Shown one piece after another: positions 21,551 to 30,996 of a DNA stretch of 34,714 bases; the first letter of the stretch is position 1; every line of letters starts with the position of its first letter. Both the position numbers and the translations under genes were made by a program. The DNA is taken from NCBI GenBank assembly GCA_015067765.1, contig SVLV01000014.1, positions 1-34,714 of the forward strand, in the 5' to 3' direction. The notes under the pieces are model-generated. The model had not been told where the DNA came from. It saw only the letters and a program-made list of their open reading frames with translations, and made no database searches. This DNA comes from Oscillospiraceae bacterium. Lineage in GTDB: Bacteria > Bacillota > Clostridia > Oscillospirales > Oscillospiraceae.

Positions 21551-24004
21551 ATGATGGAGAATAGATTCAGTCCCCGGGCCGAGGAGGCCCTGCGCCTGGC
21601 CCAGGAGGCCGCTGAGGAGATGGGTCACGGCTATGTAGGCAGCGAACACCTGCTGCTGGGTCTGCTGCGGGAAGAGGAAGGCATGGCTCATCGGGTACTG
21701 ACGGAGTTCGGTCTTACCGATGAGATGCTGCTGTCCGTACTGCGCCGCAGTGTGGGAACCGGATTGACCGGGACGGCCCCGTCTCAGGGATTGACGCCCC
21801 GGGCCAAGAGTGCGGTGGAACTGGCCGTGTCGGAGTCCATGCGGGTTTCGGCCGGTTATATCGGCACGGAGCACCTGCTGATGGGCATTCTCCGGGAGGG
21901 CAGCAACATGGCCCTGCGGGTCCTGCAGACGCTGGGTGTGGATCCCAAGAAACTCTACAGTGCGCTGGTACAAAAGACCAATGCGGCCCCGCGGCCTGCA
22001 GCGGCTACTGCGGCAGCGGCAACGGCCAACCGGGACGAGAAGAAGGGGAAGACCCTGTCCGAATTTACCCGGGATCTGACCGAAGCTGCCCGGATGGGCA
22101 AGCTGGACCCGGTGATCGGCCGGGATCAGGAGATCCAGAGGGTGATTCAGATCCTGTCCCGCCGCACCAAGAATAACCCTGTGTTGATCGGCGAGCCCGG
22201 TGTGGGCAAGACCGCTATTGCGGAAGGCTTGGCCAGCCGCATTGCGGCTGCTGATGTGCCGGAGGAGCTGCTGGACAAGAAGATCCTGTCGCTGGATCTG
22301 TCCGGTATGGTGGCCGGCACCAAGTACCGCGGCGAATTTGAAGAGCGCATCAAGAAGACGCTGGAGGAGGTCCGCAAAGCGGGCAATGTGATCCTCTTTA
22401 TTGATGAATTGCACACCATCGTGGGAGCGGGTTCCGCTGAGGGTGCCGTGGATGCGGCCAATATCCTCAAGCCCGCCCTGTCCCGAGGTGAGATCCGGGT
22501 GGTGGGGGCTACTACTCTCAATGAGTATCGCAAGAATATTGAAAAGGATGCCGCGCTGGAGCGTCGCTTCCAGCCGGTGACGGTGGGAGAGCCCACTCCC
22601 GAGGCAGCTTTGGAAATTCTGCGGGGTCTGCGGGATCGGTATGAGGCCCACCACAAGCTGACCATCACCGATGAGGCGCTGGAGGCGGCAGTATCCCTCT
22701 CTCAGCGGTACATCAACGACCGCTTCCTGCCGGATAAGGCCATCGACCTGATGGATGAGGCCGCCAGCCAGGTGCGCATGGAGGCGGAGACCGCCTCCCC
22801 GGACCTGAAGAGTCTGGAGGAGAAGATTGCCACCCTTCAGCGGGAGAAGGCGGAGGCCATTGCTGCGCAGGACTATGAGAAGGCGGCTCAGCTGCGGGAC
22901 ATCGAGCAGAATTACACCGAGCAGGTGGAGATCGAGCGGGACAACTGGCGCCGCCAGATGGCGGTCAGCCGGGGTACGGTGGATGCCGATGACATCGCCC
23001 GCGTAGTGGCCGGCTGGACGGGGATCCCCGTCACCCGTCTGACGGAGGATGAGAGTCAGCGGATGCTGAAACTGGAGGACACCCTCCATGCCCGTGTGGT
23101 GGGACAGGATGAGGCGGTCACCGCCGTGGCCAAGGCCATCCGCCGCAGCCGTGTGGGTCTGAAAGATCCCAAGCGGCCCATCGGATCCTTCCTGTTCCTG
23201 GGCCCCACCGGCGTGGGTAAGACGGAGCTGTGCAAGACGCTGGCTGAGGCCATGTTCGGGGATGAGAATGCCATGATCCGGGTGGATATGTCCGAGTACA
23301 TGGAGAAACACACCGTGTCCCGCCTGGTAGGTTCGCCTCCCGGCTATGTGGGTCACGAGGAGGGCGGCCAGCTGACGGAGAAGGTACGCCGCAAGCCCTA
23401 CTCCGTGGTGCTTTTCGATGAGATTGAGAAGGCCCACGAGGATGTGTGGAACATCCTGCTGCAGATTCTGGAGGATGGTATCGTCACGGATTCTCAGGGT
23501 CGCCGGGTGGACTTCAAGAACACCGTCATTGTGATGACCAGCAATGTGGGCGCCCGGAACATCACGGCGGCGGAAAGTGCTCCCATGGGATTTGACGGCG
23601 GGGAGAAGGATACCGACGAGGCGGCCCGCTTTGCCCGGATCCGCCAGTCGGTGATGGAGGAGCTGAAGCGCACCTTCCGCCCGGAATTTCTCAACCGTAT
23701 CGATGAGACCATCGTGTTCCGTCAGCTGACGCAGGAGAATATCACCTGCATCGCCCGCAAGATGCTGCAGGTTACCGCCGGCCGCATGGCACAGCAGGGG
23801 ATCACCCTGGAGGTGGAGGATGCGGCGCTGGAACTGCTGGCGAAGGACGGCTTTGATCCCCAGTACGGTGCCCGTCCCCTGCGCCGCACGCTGCAAAGTG
23901 TGGTGGAGGATGCGGTGGCCGAGCAGATGCTGGAGGGAAAACTGACAGCCGGCGATACGGCCCATGTCCGTCTGCATGAGGGCCGGATTCTGGTGGAGAA
24001 GTAA
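21551..24004 (+). CDS. clpC: ATP-dependent Clp protease ATP-binding subunit ClpC
   Basis: An 817-aa Hsp100 unfoldase that delivers substrates to ClpP. The N-domain is a double Clp repeat ([18 protein letters not shown] and [18 protein letters not shown]). AAA-1 has Walker A GEPGVGKT (214-221). The middle domain holds a UVR motif ([20 protein letters not shown]). AAA-2 has Walker A GPTGVGKT (551-558). The Clp C-terminal domain ends at about residue 815. These features identify ClpC rather than ClpB (short middle domain) or ClpA. It is last in the CtsR-controlled operon, directly after mcsA. Initiation is at one of two ATGs (21551 or 21554); the nearest purine-rich site, AAAGG, is a little far upstream. 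Confidence 0.96.
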   Translation: MMENRFSPRAEEALRLAQEAAEEMGHGYVGSEHLLLGLLREEEGMAHRVLTEFGLTDEMLLSVLRRSVGTGLTGTAPSQGLTPRAKSAVELAVSESMRVSAGYIGTEHLLMGILREGSNMALRVLQTLGVDPKKLYSALVQKTNAAPRPAAATAAAATANRDEKKGKTLSEFTRDLTEAARMGKLDPVIGRDQEIQRVIQILSRRTKNNPVLIGEPGVGKTAIAEGLASRIAAADVPEELLDKKILSLDLSGMVAGTKYRGEFEERIKKTLEEVRKAGNVILFIDELHTIVGAGSAEGAVDAANILKPALSRGEIRVVGATTLNEYRKNIEKDAALERRFQPVTVGEPTPEAALEILRGLRDRYEAHHKLTITDEALEAAVSLSQRYINDRFLPDKAIDLMDEAASQVRMEAETASPDLKSLEEKIATLQREKAEAIAAQDYEKAAQLRDIEQNYTEQVEIERDNWRRQMAVSRGTVDADDIARVVAGWTGIPVTRLTEDESQRMLKLEDTLHARVVGQDEAVTAVAKAIRRSRVGLKDPKRPIGSFLFLGPTGVGKTELCKTLAEAMFGDENAMIRVDMSEYMEKHTVSRLVGSPPGYVGHEEGGQLTEKVRRKPYSVVLFDEIEKAHEDVWNILLQILEDGIVTDSQGRRVDFKNTVIVMTSNVGARNITAAESAPMGFDGGEKDTDEAARFARIRQSVMEELKRTFRPEFLNRIDETIVFRQLTQENITCIARKMLQVTAGRMAQQGITLEVEDAALELLAKDGFDPQYGARPLRRTLQSVVEDAVAEQMLEGKLTAGDTAHVRLHEGRILVEK

Positions 24005-24026
24005 GGAGTTTGTTTCTCCCAAAGAA

Positions 24027-24070
24027 CAGGATCATTCCGCACGGAGAAAGCTCCGCGCGGAATGATCCTG
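24027..24070 (+). terminator. Long hairpin after clpC without a T-tract
   Basis: A 14-bp perfect outer stem (24027-24040 with 24057-24070) encloses a 5-bp inner stem CGGAG/CTCCG. It is followed by AAGAACTTCC rather than T, so it may protect the 3' end of the clpC message or act as a Rho-dependent or weak terminator. The rest of the 24071-24240 gap holds a TACAAT (24188-24193) that could be a -10; I see no clear -35. Confidence 0.6.
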
Positions 24071-24240
24071 AAGAACTTCCTTACCTCAAACCCATTGCTG
24101 ATGGAAAATGATTGCGCCGCAACTTCAGGTTGCGCAAAAAAGCAGTGATGGAAAGAAAAAGTAGGTGGAAAATTCCGCAAATTGTGCTACAATAAAGCAA
24201 AATAAAGAAAACCTGTGGAATGACGCAGAAAGGAGCACCT

Positions 24241-25995
24241 ATGAATATCAACTGGAATGATCCCGGCTTTGAGGGTTTCCCCAAAGAAAATCCCTTCGCA
24301 AAAAAGGAGGGCGCGCCGAAAAAGCCCCGTAAGGCTATCGGCACGCCTCTGACCCGTACCCTGCTGAATCTGGCGGTGACGCTGGTGGTGGGCGCGGTGT
24401 ATTTCTATGTGGCCCTGCCGGCCATCAACCTGAAGGCTGAGGAGTTCTACGGCTGGATTCTGCTGATGTGCCTGGTGTACTGCGGCATGGCACTGCTGAC
24501 CTCCGGCTTTCAGGGGACCGGTGCAAAGGGTTACTTTGGCTTTGTGAAAAAGCAGTGCAAGATCCCGGCGATTCTTGTGGCGGCACTGGTGGTGACCTCT
24601 TTGGTGGGCAGCCTTCTGTCCTGGGAAGTGATCCGTGCCTCTTCCTACCGTGATCTGCTGACCGTGGAAGATGGCGACTTTGCCGCCGAGGTCAAGGAGA
24701 TCAGCTATGATCAGATCCCTATGCTGGATGCCGACTCCGCCGAGAAGCTGGGTAACCGCAAACTGGGCGAGCTGGCGGACATGGTCTCCCAGTTTGAGGT
24801 GGCTGACGACTATACCCAGATCAACTACAAGGGCCGTCCCGTCCGTGTGACGCCCCTGCGTTACGGCGATCTGATCAAGTGGTTCAACAACCGCGCAGAC
24901 GGTCTGCCGGCCTATCTGGTGATCGACATGGTGACCCAGAATGTGGAAGTGGTGCGCCTGGAAGAGGGGATCCGTTATACCACGGCGGAGCACTTCAGCC
25001 GCAATCTGTACCGCCATCTGCGTTTCCAGTATCCCACCTATATCTTTGATGATCCCGCCTTCGAGATCGACGAGCAGGGCAATCCCTACTGGGTCTGTCC
25101 CCGCATTGACAAGACCATCGGCCTCTTCGGCGGTCAGGACATCGTGGGTGCGGTGCTGGTCAATGCCATCACCGGTGAGAGCCAGTACTGTGCAGTGGAT
25201 GAGGTGCCCGATTGGGTGGACCATGTGTTCACTGCCGAACTGATCATCCAGCAGTATGACTACCACGGCACCTATATCAACGGTTTCCTCAACTCCATCT
25301 TCGGTCAGCGGGATGTGACGGTGACCACGGACGGTTACAACTATATCGCCATCGGCAATGACGTGTATATGTATACCGGCATCACCTCTGTGGTCAGCGA
25401 TGAGTCCAATATCGGCTTTATCCTGTCCAACCAGCGCACCAAGGAGACCCGTTTCTACTCCGTGGCCGGCGCGGAGGAGTACTCTGCCATGGATTCTGCC
25501 GAGGGCGAACTGCAGCAGATGAAGTATAAGGCCACTTTCCCGCTGCTGCTGAATATCTCCGAGCAGCCCACCTACTTCATGGCCATGAAGGATGCCGCCG
25601 GCCTGGTGAAGTCCTATGCCATGGTCAATGTCAGCCAGTACCAGATCGTGGCCACCGGCGACAGTGTGGCCGAGTGCGAGAGCAATTACCGCGTTCTGTT
25701 GGCTCGCAACGGTCTGATCTCCGATGAGGACACCGATGTGGTGGCCGGCGATCAGAAGGAGGTCTCTGGCAAGGTGGCAGATCTGCGCACGGCCGTGATC
25801 GACGGCAATACCACCTTCTATCTGATGCTGGATGGCAGCAGTGCCTGGTATTCCGCCGCGGCGAAGGATGTGCCGCAGCTGATCCTTGTCAACCGCGGCG
25901 ATGCGGTGGAGATGAAGATCGGCGAACAGCTGAAGGGTATCGCCCATCCCATCTATTCCCTTGTGCCGGCTGCCGCAACCAACCCTGCAGCCTGA
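24241..25995 (+). CDS. Large membrane-anchored protein of unknown function
   Basis: A 584-aa protein I cannot assign. Residues 1-35 are a charged cytosolic tail (proline/lysine-rich KKEGAPKKPRK). Three hydrophobic segments follow: near 38-58 (LNLAVTLVVGAVYFYVALPA), 70-90 (GWILLMCLVYCGMALLTSGF) and 108-130 (IPAILVAALVVTSLVGSLLS). The remaining 450 residues form a soluble domain, presumably extracytoplasmic, with many tyrosines and aromatic-rich beta-type segments and few cysteines. No catalytic motif stands out. The ATG at 24241 is preceded by AGGAGCACCT. It has a strong terminator and no operon partner. Codon use is like its neighbours, so recent transfer is unlikely. Confidence 0.75.
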   Translation: MNINWNDPGFEGFPKENPFAKKEGAPKKPRKAIGTPLTRTLLNLAVTLVVGAVYFYVALPAINLKAEEFYGWILLMCLVYCGMALLTSGFQGTGAKGYFGFVKKQCKIPAILVAALVVTSLVGSLLSWEVIRASSYRDLLTVEDGDFAAEVKEISYDQIPMLDADSAEKLGNRKLGELADMVSQFEVADDYTQINYKGRPVRVTPLRYGDLIKWFNNRADGLPAYLVIDMVTQNVEVVRLEEGIRYTTAEHFSRNLYRHLRFQYPTYIFDDPAFEIDEQGNPYWVCPRIDKTIGLFGGQDIVGAVLVNAITGESQYCAVDEVPDWVDHVFTAELIIQQYDYHGTYINGFLNSIFGQRDVTVTTDGYNYIAIGNDVYMYTGITSVVSDESNIGFILSNQRTKETRFYSVAGAEEYSAMDSAEGELQQMKYKATFPLLLNISEQPTYFMAMKDAAGLVKSYAMVNVSQYQIVATGDSVAECESNYRVLLARNGLISDEDTDVVAGDQKEVSGKVADLRTAVIDGNTTFYLMLDGSSAWYSAAAKDVPQLILVNRGDAVEMKIGEQLKGIAHPIYSLVPAAATNPAA

Positions 25996-26004
25996 TTGCC
26001 TGTT

Positions 26005-26037
26005 AAAAAATCACCGCCTCCGGGCGGTGATTTTTTT
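26005..26037 (+). terminator. Strong terminator after the membrane protein gene
   Basis: Perfect 14-bp stem (26005-26018 with 26023-26036), TCCG loop, seven T in and after the right arm. Confidence 0.95.
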
Positions 26038-26097
26038 GCTTGAGTGGCAGCTGCGGTGGGGCGGCATAGAATGATAAAAAAGAGGAGGATCCGTTCT

Positions 26098-26844
26098 ATG
26101 CCAACCATCTATCTCAGCCCGTCCACCCAGCAGTACAACCCCTATGTGACCGGTGCCGGCAGCGAGGAATACTTCATGAATCTGCTGGCCGATGCCATGG
26201 AGCCCTATTTGCTGACCAACGGGATCCAATATGGCCGCAATACACCGGACATGACGGCGGCCAGCTCCATCCGGCAGGCCAACAGCGGCAGCTATGACTT
26301 CTATCTGGCGCTGCATTCCAATGCCTCCGGACCGGGCAGCGAGGGGCAGAATCGGGGGATTCTGGCTTTCTACTATCCCACCAGCAGCAATGGCCGCCGC
26401 GCAGCGGAGCTCTTTGTGAAAAACCTGAGGACCATCTATCCGCTGCCGGACCGGGTCACTATCCGGGAGACTACGGCATTGGGGGAGGTGCGTCAGCCCC
26501 GGATGCCGGCAGTGTTGCTGGAGATCGGCTATCACGACAATCGGGAGGATGCCCTGTGGGTGGAGGAGAATATTGAGCGGATTGCCGGGGAACTGGTGCG
26601 CTCCATGACCGAATATTTCGGCCTGCCCTACACGCCGCCAGGCCCGGTGCGGCGGGGTGTCGTGCAGACATCCTCCGGAGGGCCGCTGAACCTTCGGCCC
26701 GGCCCGGCACTATCCGGCGCGGTGCTGGCCCGGATTCCGGACGGCACACAGCTGCCGGTATACGGGGAGTATCGGGGATGGCTGGTGGTTCGCTACGCCG
26801 GGAAACTGGGGTATGTCAGTGGTCGCTATGTTACCTATATTTAA
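26098..26844 (+). CDS. N-acetylmuramoyl-L-alanine amidase-like protein with C-terminal SH3 domain
   Basis: A 248-aa protein. Residues 1-185 resemble Amidase_3 zinc amidases, which cut the muramic acid-peptide bond of peptidoglycan. Seen are Glu23/Glu24 (GSEEYFMN), His73 (LALHSNASG) and the catalytic-type Glu142 (VLLEIGYHDN). The usual N-terminal DPGHGG, whose His is the first zinc ligand, is instead LSPSTQQ, a substitution found in a clostridial subgroup as far as I recall. Residues 190-248 are a bacterial SH3-type wall-binding domain (LNLRPGP, GWLVVRYAGKLGYVSGRYV). There is no signal peptide, so export or release by lysis is unclear. The ATG at 26098 is nine bases after AGGAGG; two upstream in-frame ATGs precede that site. 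Confidence 0.82.
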   Translation: MPTIYLSPSTQQYNPYVTGAGSEEYFMNLLADAMEPYLLTNGIQYGRNTPDMTAASSIRQANSGSYDFYLALHSNASGPGSEGQNRGILAFYYPTSSNGRRAAELFVKNLRTIYPLPDRVTIRETTALGEVRQPRMPAVLLEIGYHDNREDALWVEENIERIAGELVRSMTEYFGLPYTPPGPVRRGVVQTSSGGPLNLRPGPALSGAVLARIPDGTQLPVYGEYRGWLVVRYAGKLGYVSGRYVTYI

Positions 26845-26876
26845 TAAGGAAATGTTATCGTAAGCGGGATTTTCCC

Positions 26877-26905
26877 TTGACATGAGTTTGTATTGCGTAT
26901 AAAAT
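26877..26905 (+). promoter_or_regulatory. rny promoter
   Basis: TTGACA (26877-26882) and TAAAAT (26900-26905), 17-base spacing. It leaves an untranslated leader of about 100 bases that holds a small AACGGA/TCCGTT hairpin. Confidence 0.8.
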
Positions 26906-27010
26906 TAGAAAGGATTATTATTGGGAGAATAGGGGTATCTTCCGATTATTTTCTGCTTCTGAACGGAGTATCCGTTTTCATACACAAAACTTTATAGGAG
27001 GTAGACCCGG

Positions 27011-28561
27011 ATGACTACGATGGGATATATCGTAGCTGTGGCCGCGTTCCTGGTGGCCGCAGTGGTCTTTTTCCTCCTCGGTATTCGCTATCGCAAGAGC
27101 GTAGCGGAAAAAGAAATCTCCAGTGCGGAGGAAGAGGCCACCCGTATTATCAACGAGGCCATTAAGAACTCTGAGAATAAGAAGCGGGAAGCGCTTCTGG
27201 AAGCCAAAGAAGAGATTTTGAAAAACCGCAGCGACTACGAGAAGGAAGTCAAGGAAGGCCGCGCCAATCTGCAGAAGCAGGAGCGCCGGCTGCAGCAGAA
27301 GGAAGAGAACATCGATCATAAGACCGAGGTTCTGGAGAAGAAAGAGGAGGCTCTGGCCGCCAAGCACGCCGCTCTGGATAAGGAGCTGGAGGAAGTGCGG
27401 ATTGTCAAGCGCAGCCAGACCGAGATGCTGGAGCGGATCTCCGGCTTTACCGCCGATCAGGCCAAGGAGTATCTGATTGCGCAGGTGGAGTCTGAGGTCA
27501 CCCATGAGACGGCTCTGAAGATCAAGGAGCTGGAAGCCCGCGCTAAGGAAGAGGCCGACAGCCGCGCCCGTGAGATCGTGGCTTCCGCCATTCAGCGCTG
27601 TGCCGCAGACCATGTGGCCGAAATCACCGTCAGTGTGGTTCCCCTGCCCAATGACGAGATGAAGGGCCGCATCATCGGCCGTGAGGGCCGCAATATCCGC
27701 ACCCTGGAGACCTTGACCGGTGCGGATCTGATCATTGACGATACGCCTGAAGCCATTACGGTCTCCTGCTTTGAGCCTGTCCGCCGCGAGATCGCCCGTC
27801 TGGCTCTGGAGAAGCTGATTGCCGATGGCCGTATCCATCCCACCCACATCGAGGAGATGGTGGAGAAGGCCCGCCGCGAGGTGGATGCCGTCATCCGCTC
27901 CGAGGGTGAGCGCGCCGTGCTGGAGACCGGTATCCGCGGTCTGCATCCCGAGCTGCAGAAGCTGCTGGGCCGCCTGCACTACCGCACCAGCTATGGTCAG
28001 AATGTGCTGCAGCACTCCATTGAGGTGTCCCACATTGCGGGCCTGATGGCCGCTGAACTGGGCGCCGATGTCCATGCCGCCAAGCGCGCAGGTCTGCTGC
28101 ACGATCTGGGCAAGGCCATTGACCATGAGATGGAAGGTACCCATGTGGCGCTGGGCGTGGAGTTCTGCCGCAAGTACAAGGAGAAGGAAGAGATCATCCA
28201 TGCCATCCAGGCACACCACGGCGATGTGGAGTGCAAGACGCTGGTGGCCTGCCTGGTTCAGGCAGCCGATGCCATTTCCGCTGCACGCCCCGGTGCCCGC
28301 CGCGAGAATCTGGAGAACTACATCAAGCGTCTGGAGAAGCTGGAAGAGATCACCGGCACCTATCCCGGTGTGGATAAGAGCTATGCCATCCAGGCCGGCC
28401 GCGAGGTCCGCGTGATGGTCAAGCCCGAGCAGGTGTCCGAGGATCAGATGGTGATCCTGGCCCGTGAGCTGGCCAAGCGCATTGAGGATGAGCTGGAGTA
28501 TCCCGGCCAGATCAAGGTTCACGTGCTGCGTGAGACCAAGGTCGTGGATTACGCCAAATAA
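27011..28561 (+). CDS. rny: Ribonuclease Y
   Basis: A 516-aa membrane-anchored endoribonuclease that starts mRNA decay in Firmicutes. Parts in order are: a single N-terminal transmembrane helix (about 5-25, [18 protein letters not shown]); a long charged coiled coil (about 30-200); a KH RNA-binding domain with [10 protein letters not shown] (219-228); and an HD phosphohydrolase domain with the metal-binding His364-Asp365 ([12 protein letters not shown]). Length matches the family (about 520 aa). The ATG at 27011 follows ATAGGAGGT. It is followed by a terminator and then ymdB, the same gene order as in Bacillus. Confidence 0.97.
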   Translation: MTTMGYIVAVAAFLVAAVVFFLLGIRYRKSVAEKEISSAEEEATRIINEAIKNSENKKREALLEAKEEILKNRSDYEKEVKEGRANLQKQERRLQQKEENIDHKTEVLEKKEEALAAKHAALDKELEEVRIVKRSQTEMLERISGFTADQAKEYLIAQVESEVTHETALKIKELEARAKEEADSRAREIVASAIQRCAADHVAEITVSVVPLPNDEMKGRIIGREGRNIRTLETLTGADLIIDDTPEAITVSCFEPVRREIARLALEKLIADGRIHPTHIEEMVEKARREVDAVIRSEGERAVLETGIRGLHPELQKLLGRLHYRTSYGQNVLQHSIEVSHIAGLMAAELGADVHAAKRAGLLHDLGKAIDHEMEGTHVALGVEFCRKYKEKEEIIHAIQAHHGDVECKTLVACLVQAADAISAARPGARRENLENYIKRLEKLEEITGTYPGVDKSYAIQAGREVRVMVKPEQVSEDQMVILARELAKRIEDELEYPGQIKVHVLRETKVVDYAK

Positions 28562-28572
28562 GTGTTCCGCCG

Positions 28573-28603
28573 GAGCGGCGTGCTGTTGGCACGCCGCTCT
28601 TTT
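28573..28603 (+). terminator. Terminator between rny and ymdB
   Basis: Perfect 11-bp stem GAGCGGCGTGC/GCACGCCGCTC (28573-28599), then TTTT. No strong promoter is visible before ymdB, so partial read-through is likely. Confidence 0.8.
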
Positions 28604-28630
28604 CCCATATAGCAGAGGAGGGATTCAACT

Positions 28631-29407
28631 ATGGAATATCATATTCTGGCCATCGGCGATGTGACCAGCGAAACCGGTGTGCAACATATGGCGCGCCATC
28701 TGCGCACCCTGAAGAAGCTGCGCAGTATCGATTTCGTAGTGGTCAACGGGGAGAATGTATCCGGCGTGGGTCTGACTCCCCAGCAGGCGGAGGATCTGTT
28801 TGCTGCCGGTGCCGATGTGATCACCCTGGGCAACCACACCTGGGGCAAAATGCAGATCGCTGACTATTTGGAGGAGTGTCCCTACATTCTGCGGCCCGCC
28901 AATTATACGGGCCGGGCGCCCGGCCGGGGCTGGGGGATCTATGAGTGCGGAAGAGTGCGCATCGGTGTGATGAATCTGATCGGCCGCTGCGATCTGGACT
29001 TCCATGCCGAGAATCCCTTCACTACGGCAGACCGTCTGCTGAGTGGGGCGGACAAGCCCGATTTTGTGCTGGTGGATTTCCATGCCGAGGCCACCAGTGA
29101 GAAACTGGCCATGGCCTATTATCTGGATGGCCGGGTCAGCGCCCTGTGGGGCACCCATACCCATGTGCCCACCGCGGACGAGGAGGTATTCCCCAAAGGA
29201 ACCGGTTATATCACGGATCTGGGCATGACCGGCCCGGTCCGGTCTGTACTGGGGATTCGTCCGGAACAGTCGGTGGAAACCTTTTTGGGTGGTCTGCCGG
29301 GTCGTTACCGGGCAGCAGAGGGACCCTGTAAGCTGCAGGGTGCCATTTTTACACTGGAAAGTGACACCGGGCTGTGTACCGGTGTGGAACGGATCGATAT
29401 TCGATAA
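28631..29407 (+). CDS. ymdB: YmdB-family (TIGR00282) metallophosphoesterase
   Basis: A 258-aa calcineurin-like phosphoesterase. YmdB hydrolyses 2',3'-cyclic nucleotides and influences RNase Y-dependent RNA levels and biofilm choice in Bacillus. Metal-binding motifs are seen: GDVTSETG at residues 9-16 (GDVVGxxG in most relatives), VNGENVSGVGLT, LGNHTWG, VDFHAE and GTHTHVPTADEEVFPKGTGYITDLGMTGP. It directly follows rny, as in many Firmicutes. It appears to lead a close-packed set with the deacylase, SbcD-like and asparaginase genes. The ATG at 28631 follows AGAGGAGGG. Confidence 0.94.
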   Translation: MEYHILAIGDVTSETGVQHMARHLRTLKKLRSIDFVVVNGENVSGVGLTPQQAEDLFAAGADVITLGNHTWGKMQIADYLEECPYILRPANYTGRAPGRGWGIYECGRVRIGVMNLIGRCDLDFHAENPFTTADRLLSGADKPDFVLVDFHAEATSEKLAMAYYLDGRVSALWGTHTHVPTADEEVFPKGTGYITDLGMTGPVRSVLGIRPEQSVETFLGGLPGRYRAAEGPCKLQGAIFTLESDTGLCTGVERIDIR

Positions 29408-29425
29408 CGCAGGAGGATACAAGTC

Positions 29426-29911
29426 ATGTCTGTCGAAAAAGTGAGAGCCTATCTGGAACCCTTCGGTGTGGCGGACCGGATGCGGGAGTTTGAGATTTCC
29501 AGCGCCACGGTGGAGCTGGCGGCCATTGCCGTGGGTGTGGAGGGTGCCCGGATCGCCAAGACCCTCAGCTTCAAGGTGGGAGAGGATCCCATTTTGATTG
29601 TTGCTGCCGGTGATGCCAAGATCGACAACAGCAAATATAAGCATTTCTATGGCGCGAAGGCCAAGATGCTGACCCACGAGGAGGCGGTGGAGCGCACCGG
29701 CCATGCGGTGGGCGGCGTGTGCCCCTTCGCTCTGCCGAAGGATGTGAAGACCTATCTGGATGTGTCCCTGCAGCGGTTTGAGACGGTGTTTCCCGCTGTG
29801 GGCAGCGATGCCAGCGCCATTGAACTGACCTGCCAGGAACTGGAGCGCTGCTGCGGCAGCAACTTCGTGGCATGGGTGGATGTGTGCAAGGGCTGGCAGG
29901 AAGAGGCTTGA
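29426..29911 (+). CDS. YbaK/EbsC family aminoacyl-tRNA deacylase
   Basis: A 161-aa trans-editing protein of the YbaK/ProX superfamily, which hydrolyses mischarged tRNAs such as Cys-tRNA(Pro). The conserved lysine in IAKTLSFKV (near residue 45), GHAVGGVCPFAL (near 92-103) and the FPAVGSDASAIELT segment are typical. The subgroup substrate (Cys, Ala or other on tRNA-Pro) cannot be told. The ATG at 29426 follows AGGAGG by nine bases, 18 bases after ymdB, and only one base separates its stop from the next start. Confidence 0.88.
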   Translation: MSVEKVRAYLEPFGVADRMREFEISSATVELAAIAVGVEGARIAKTLSFKVGEDPILIVAAGDAKIDNSKYKHFYGAKAKMLTHEEAVERTGHAVGGVCPFALPKDVKTYLDVSLQRFETVFPAVGSDASAIELTCQELERCCGSNFVAWVDVCKGWQEEA

Positions 29912-29912
29912 T

Positions 29913-30995
29913 ATGGTAAGAGTGCTGCATGCGGCGGACTTCCATCTGGACAGCGCGTTTCGCGCCCTGCCGGAGGAGAAGGCCCGTCAGCGCCGCCGGG
30001 AGAGCCGACAGCTGGTGGAGCGGATGGTGGACTACGCCAACGACCACGATGTGCAGCTTCTGCTGCTGGCCGGCGACCTCTTTGATTCGGCGGATATCTA
30101 TAGTCAAACGGGGCGGGAACTGGCCACAGTGCTGAAGCGCTTTGCCGGTCACACGGTGATTGCCCCCGGCAATCACGACTGCTATTCCGCCTCCAGTCCC
30201 TATGCCCTGCTGGATTGGCCGGAGAATGTGCATATTTTCCGAGGCGAGTCATTGGAGCGACTGGATTTTCCTCAGTATAACTGTAGTGTCTGGGGAGCGG
30301 CTTTTGTCGAGCCGGAGTGTCATGTGGATCTGTCCGGCTGGCAGGCTCCGGAGGATGGCAATGTCCATCTGATGGTGCTGCACGGAGATTTGAGCAGCGG
30401 CGAGGGCAATTACCGACCCATCACCCCGGCGCAAATCGCCGGTACGGGGCTGGACTATCTGGCGCTGGGTCATGTGCACAGCTGCAGCGGTCTGCTGCAG
30501 GCGGGGCGGACGGTATACGCCTATCCCGGCTGCCCGGAGGGCCGCGGCTTTGATGAGCTGGGGGAGAAGGGTTTTCTCACGGGAACGGTGGGTCGCGGCG
30601 CAGTCCGGCTGGATTTTGTCCCGTTTGCCCGGCGCCGCTATCAGGTGTTTTCTGTGGATGTGTCCGAAGGGGATGCGGAGGAGCTGATCCGCCGCAGCCT
30701 GCCCATGGGCAGCCAGGAGGATATCTGCCGGGTGCTGCTGACCGGTGAGCGGGAGGCCCCTGTTCCGCTGGAGCGGCTGACCCGCCAGCTGGCGGATTGC
30801 TGCTATCACCTGGAATTGCGGGACAAGACCCGCCCTCGGGAGGATCTGTGGCAGCGGCAGGAGGAGGATTCCCTGCGGGGTTTGTTCCTGAGGAATCTGA
30901 AAGAGCAGATGGAGGGTTGTTCGGAGGAGGAGCGGCAGCGGTTGATTGAGGCAGCCCGCTTCGGCCTGGCGGCTCTGGACAATCGGGAGTTATAA
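29913..30995 (+). CDS. SbcD/Mre11-like metallophosphoesterase (YhaO-type)
   Basis: A 360-aa predicted nuclease of the SbcD/Mre11/YhaO group, acting on DNA ends or hairpins. All phosphoesterase motifs are present: HAADFHLD (6-13), LLAGDLFD (near 50-57), APGNHD (near 87-92), LHGD (near 161-164) and LGHVHS (near 188-193). The C-terminal third is a capping region with basic and acidic helices. Such enzymes normally work with an SbcC/Rad50/YhaN ATPase coded next door; here the next gene is asparaginase, so a partner must be elsewhere or missing. The ATG at 29913 follows AGGAAGAGG inside the end of the previous gene. Confidence 0.9.
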   Translation: MVRVLHAADFHLDSAFRALPEEKARQRRRESRQLVERMVDYANDHDVQLLLLAGDLFDSADIYSQTGRELATVLKRFAGHTVIAPGNHDCYSASSPYALLDWPENVHIFRGESLERLDFPQYNCSVWGAAFVEPECHVDLSGWQAPEDGNVHLMVLHGDLSSGEGNYRPITPAQIAGTGLDYLALGHVHSCSGLLQAGRTVYAYPGCPEGRGFDELGEKGFLTGTVGRGAVRLDFVPFARRRYQVFSVDVSEGDAEELIRRSLPMGSQEDICRVLLTGEREAPVPLERLTRQLADCCYHLELRDKTRPREDLWQRQEEDSLRGLFLRNLKEQMEGCSEEERQRLIEAARFGLAALDNREL

Positions 30996-30996
30996 T

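Noticed and set aside
21245-24022. Very long open frames opposite real genes (for example 925 codons opposite clpC, 744 opposite tex, 725 opposite the histidine kinase)
   Set aside because: They lie exactly antisense to well-identified genes, have no ribosome sites or family motifs, are rich in H, Q and G, and arise from GC-rich codon use.
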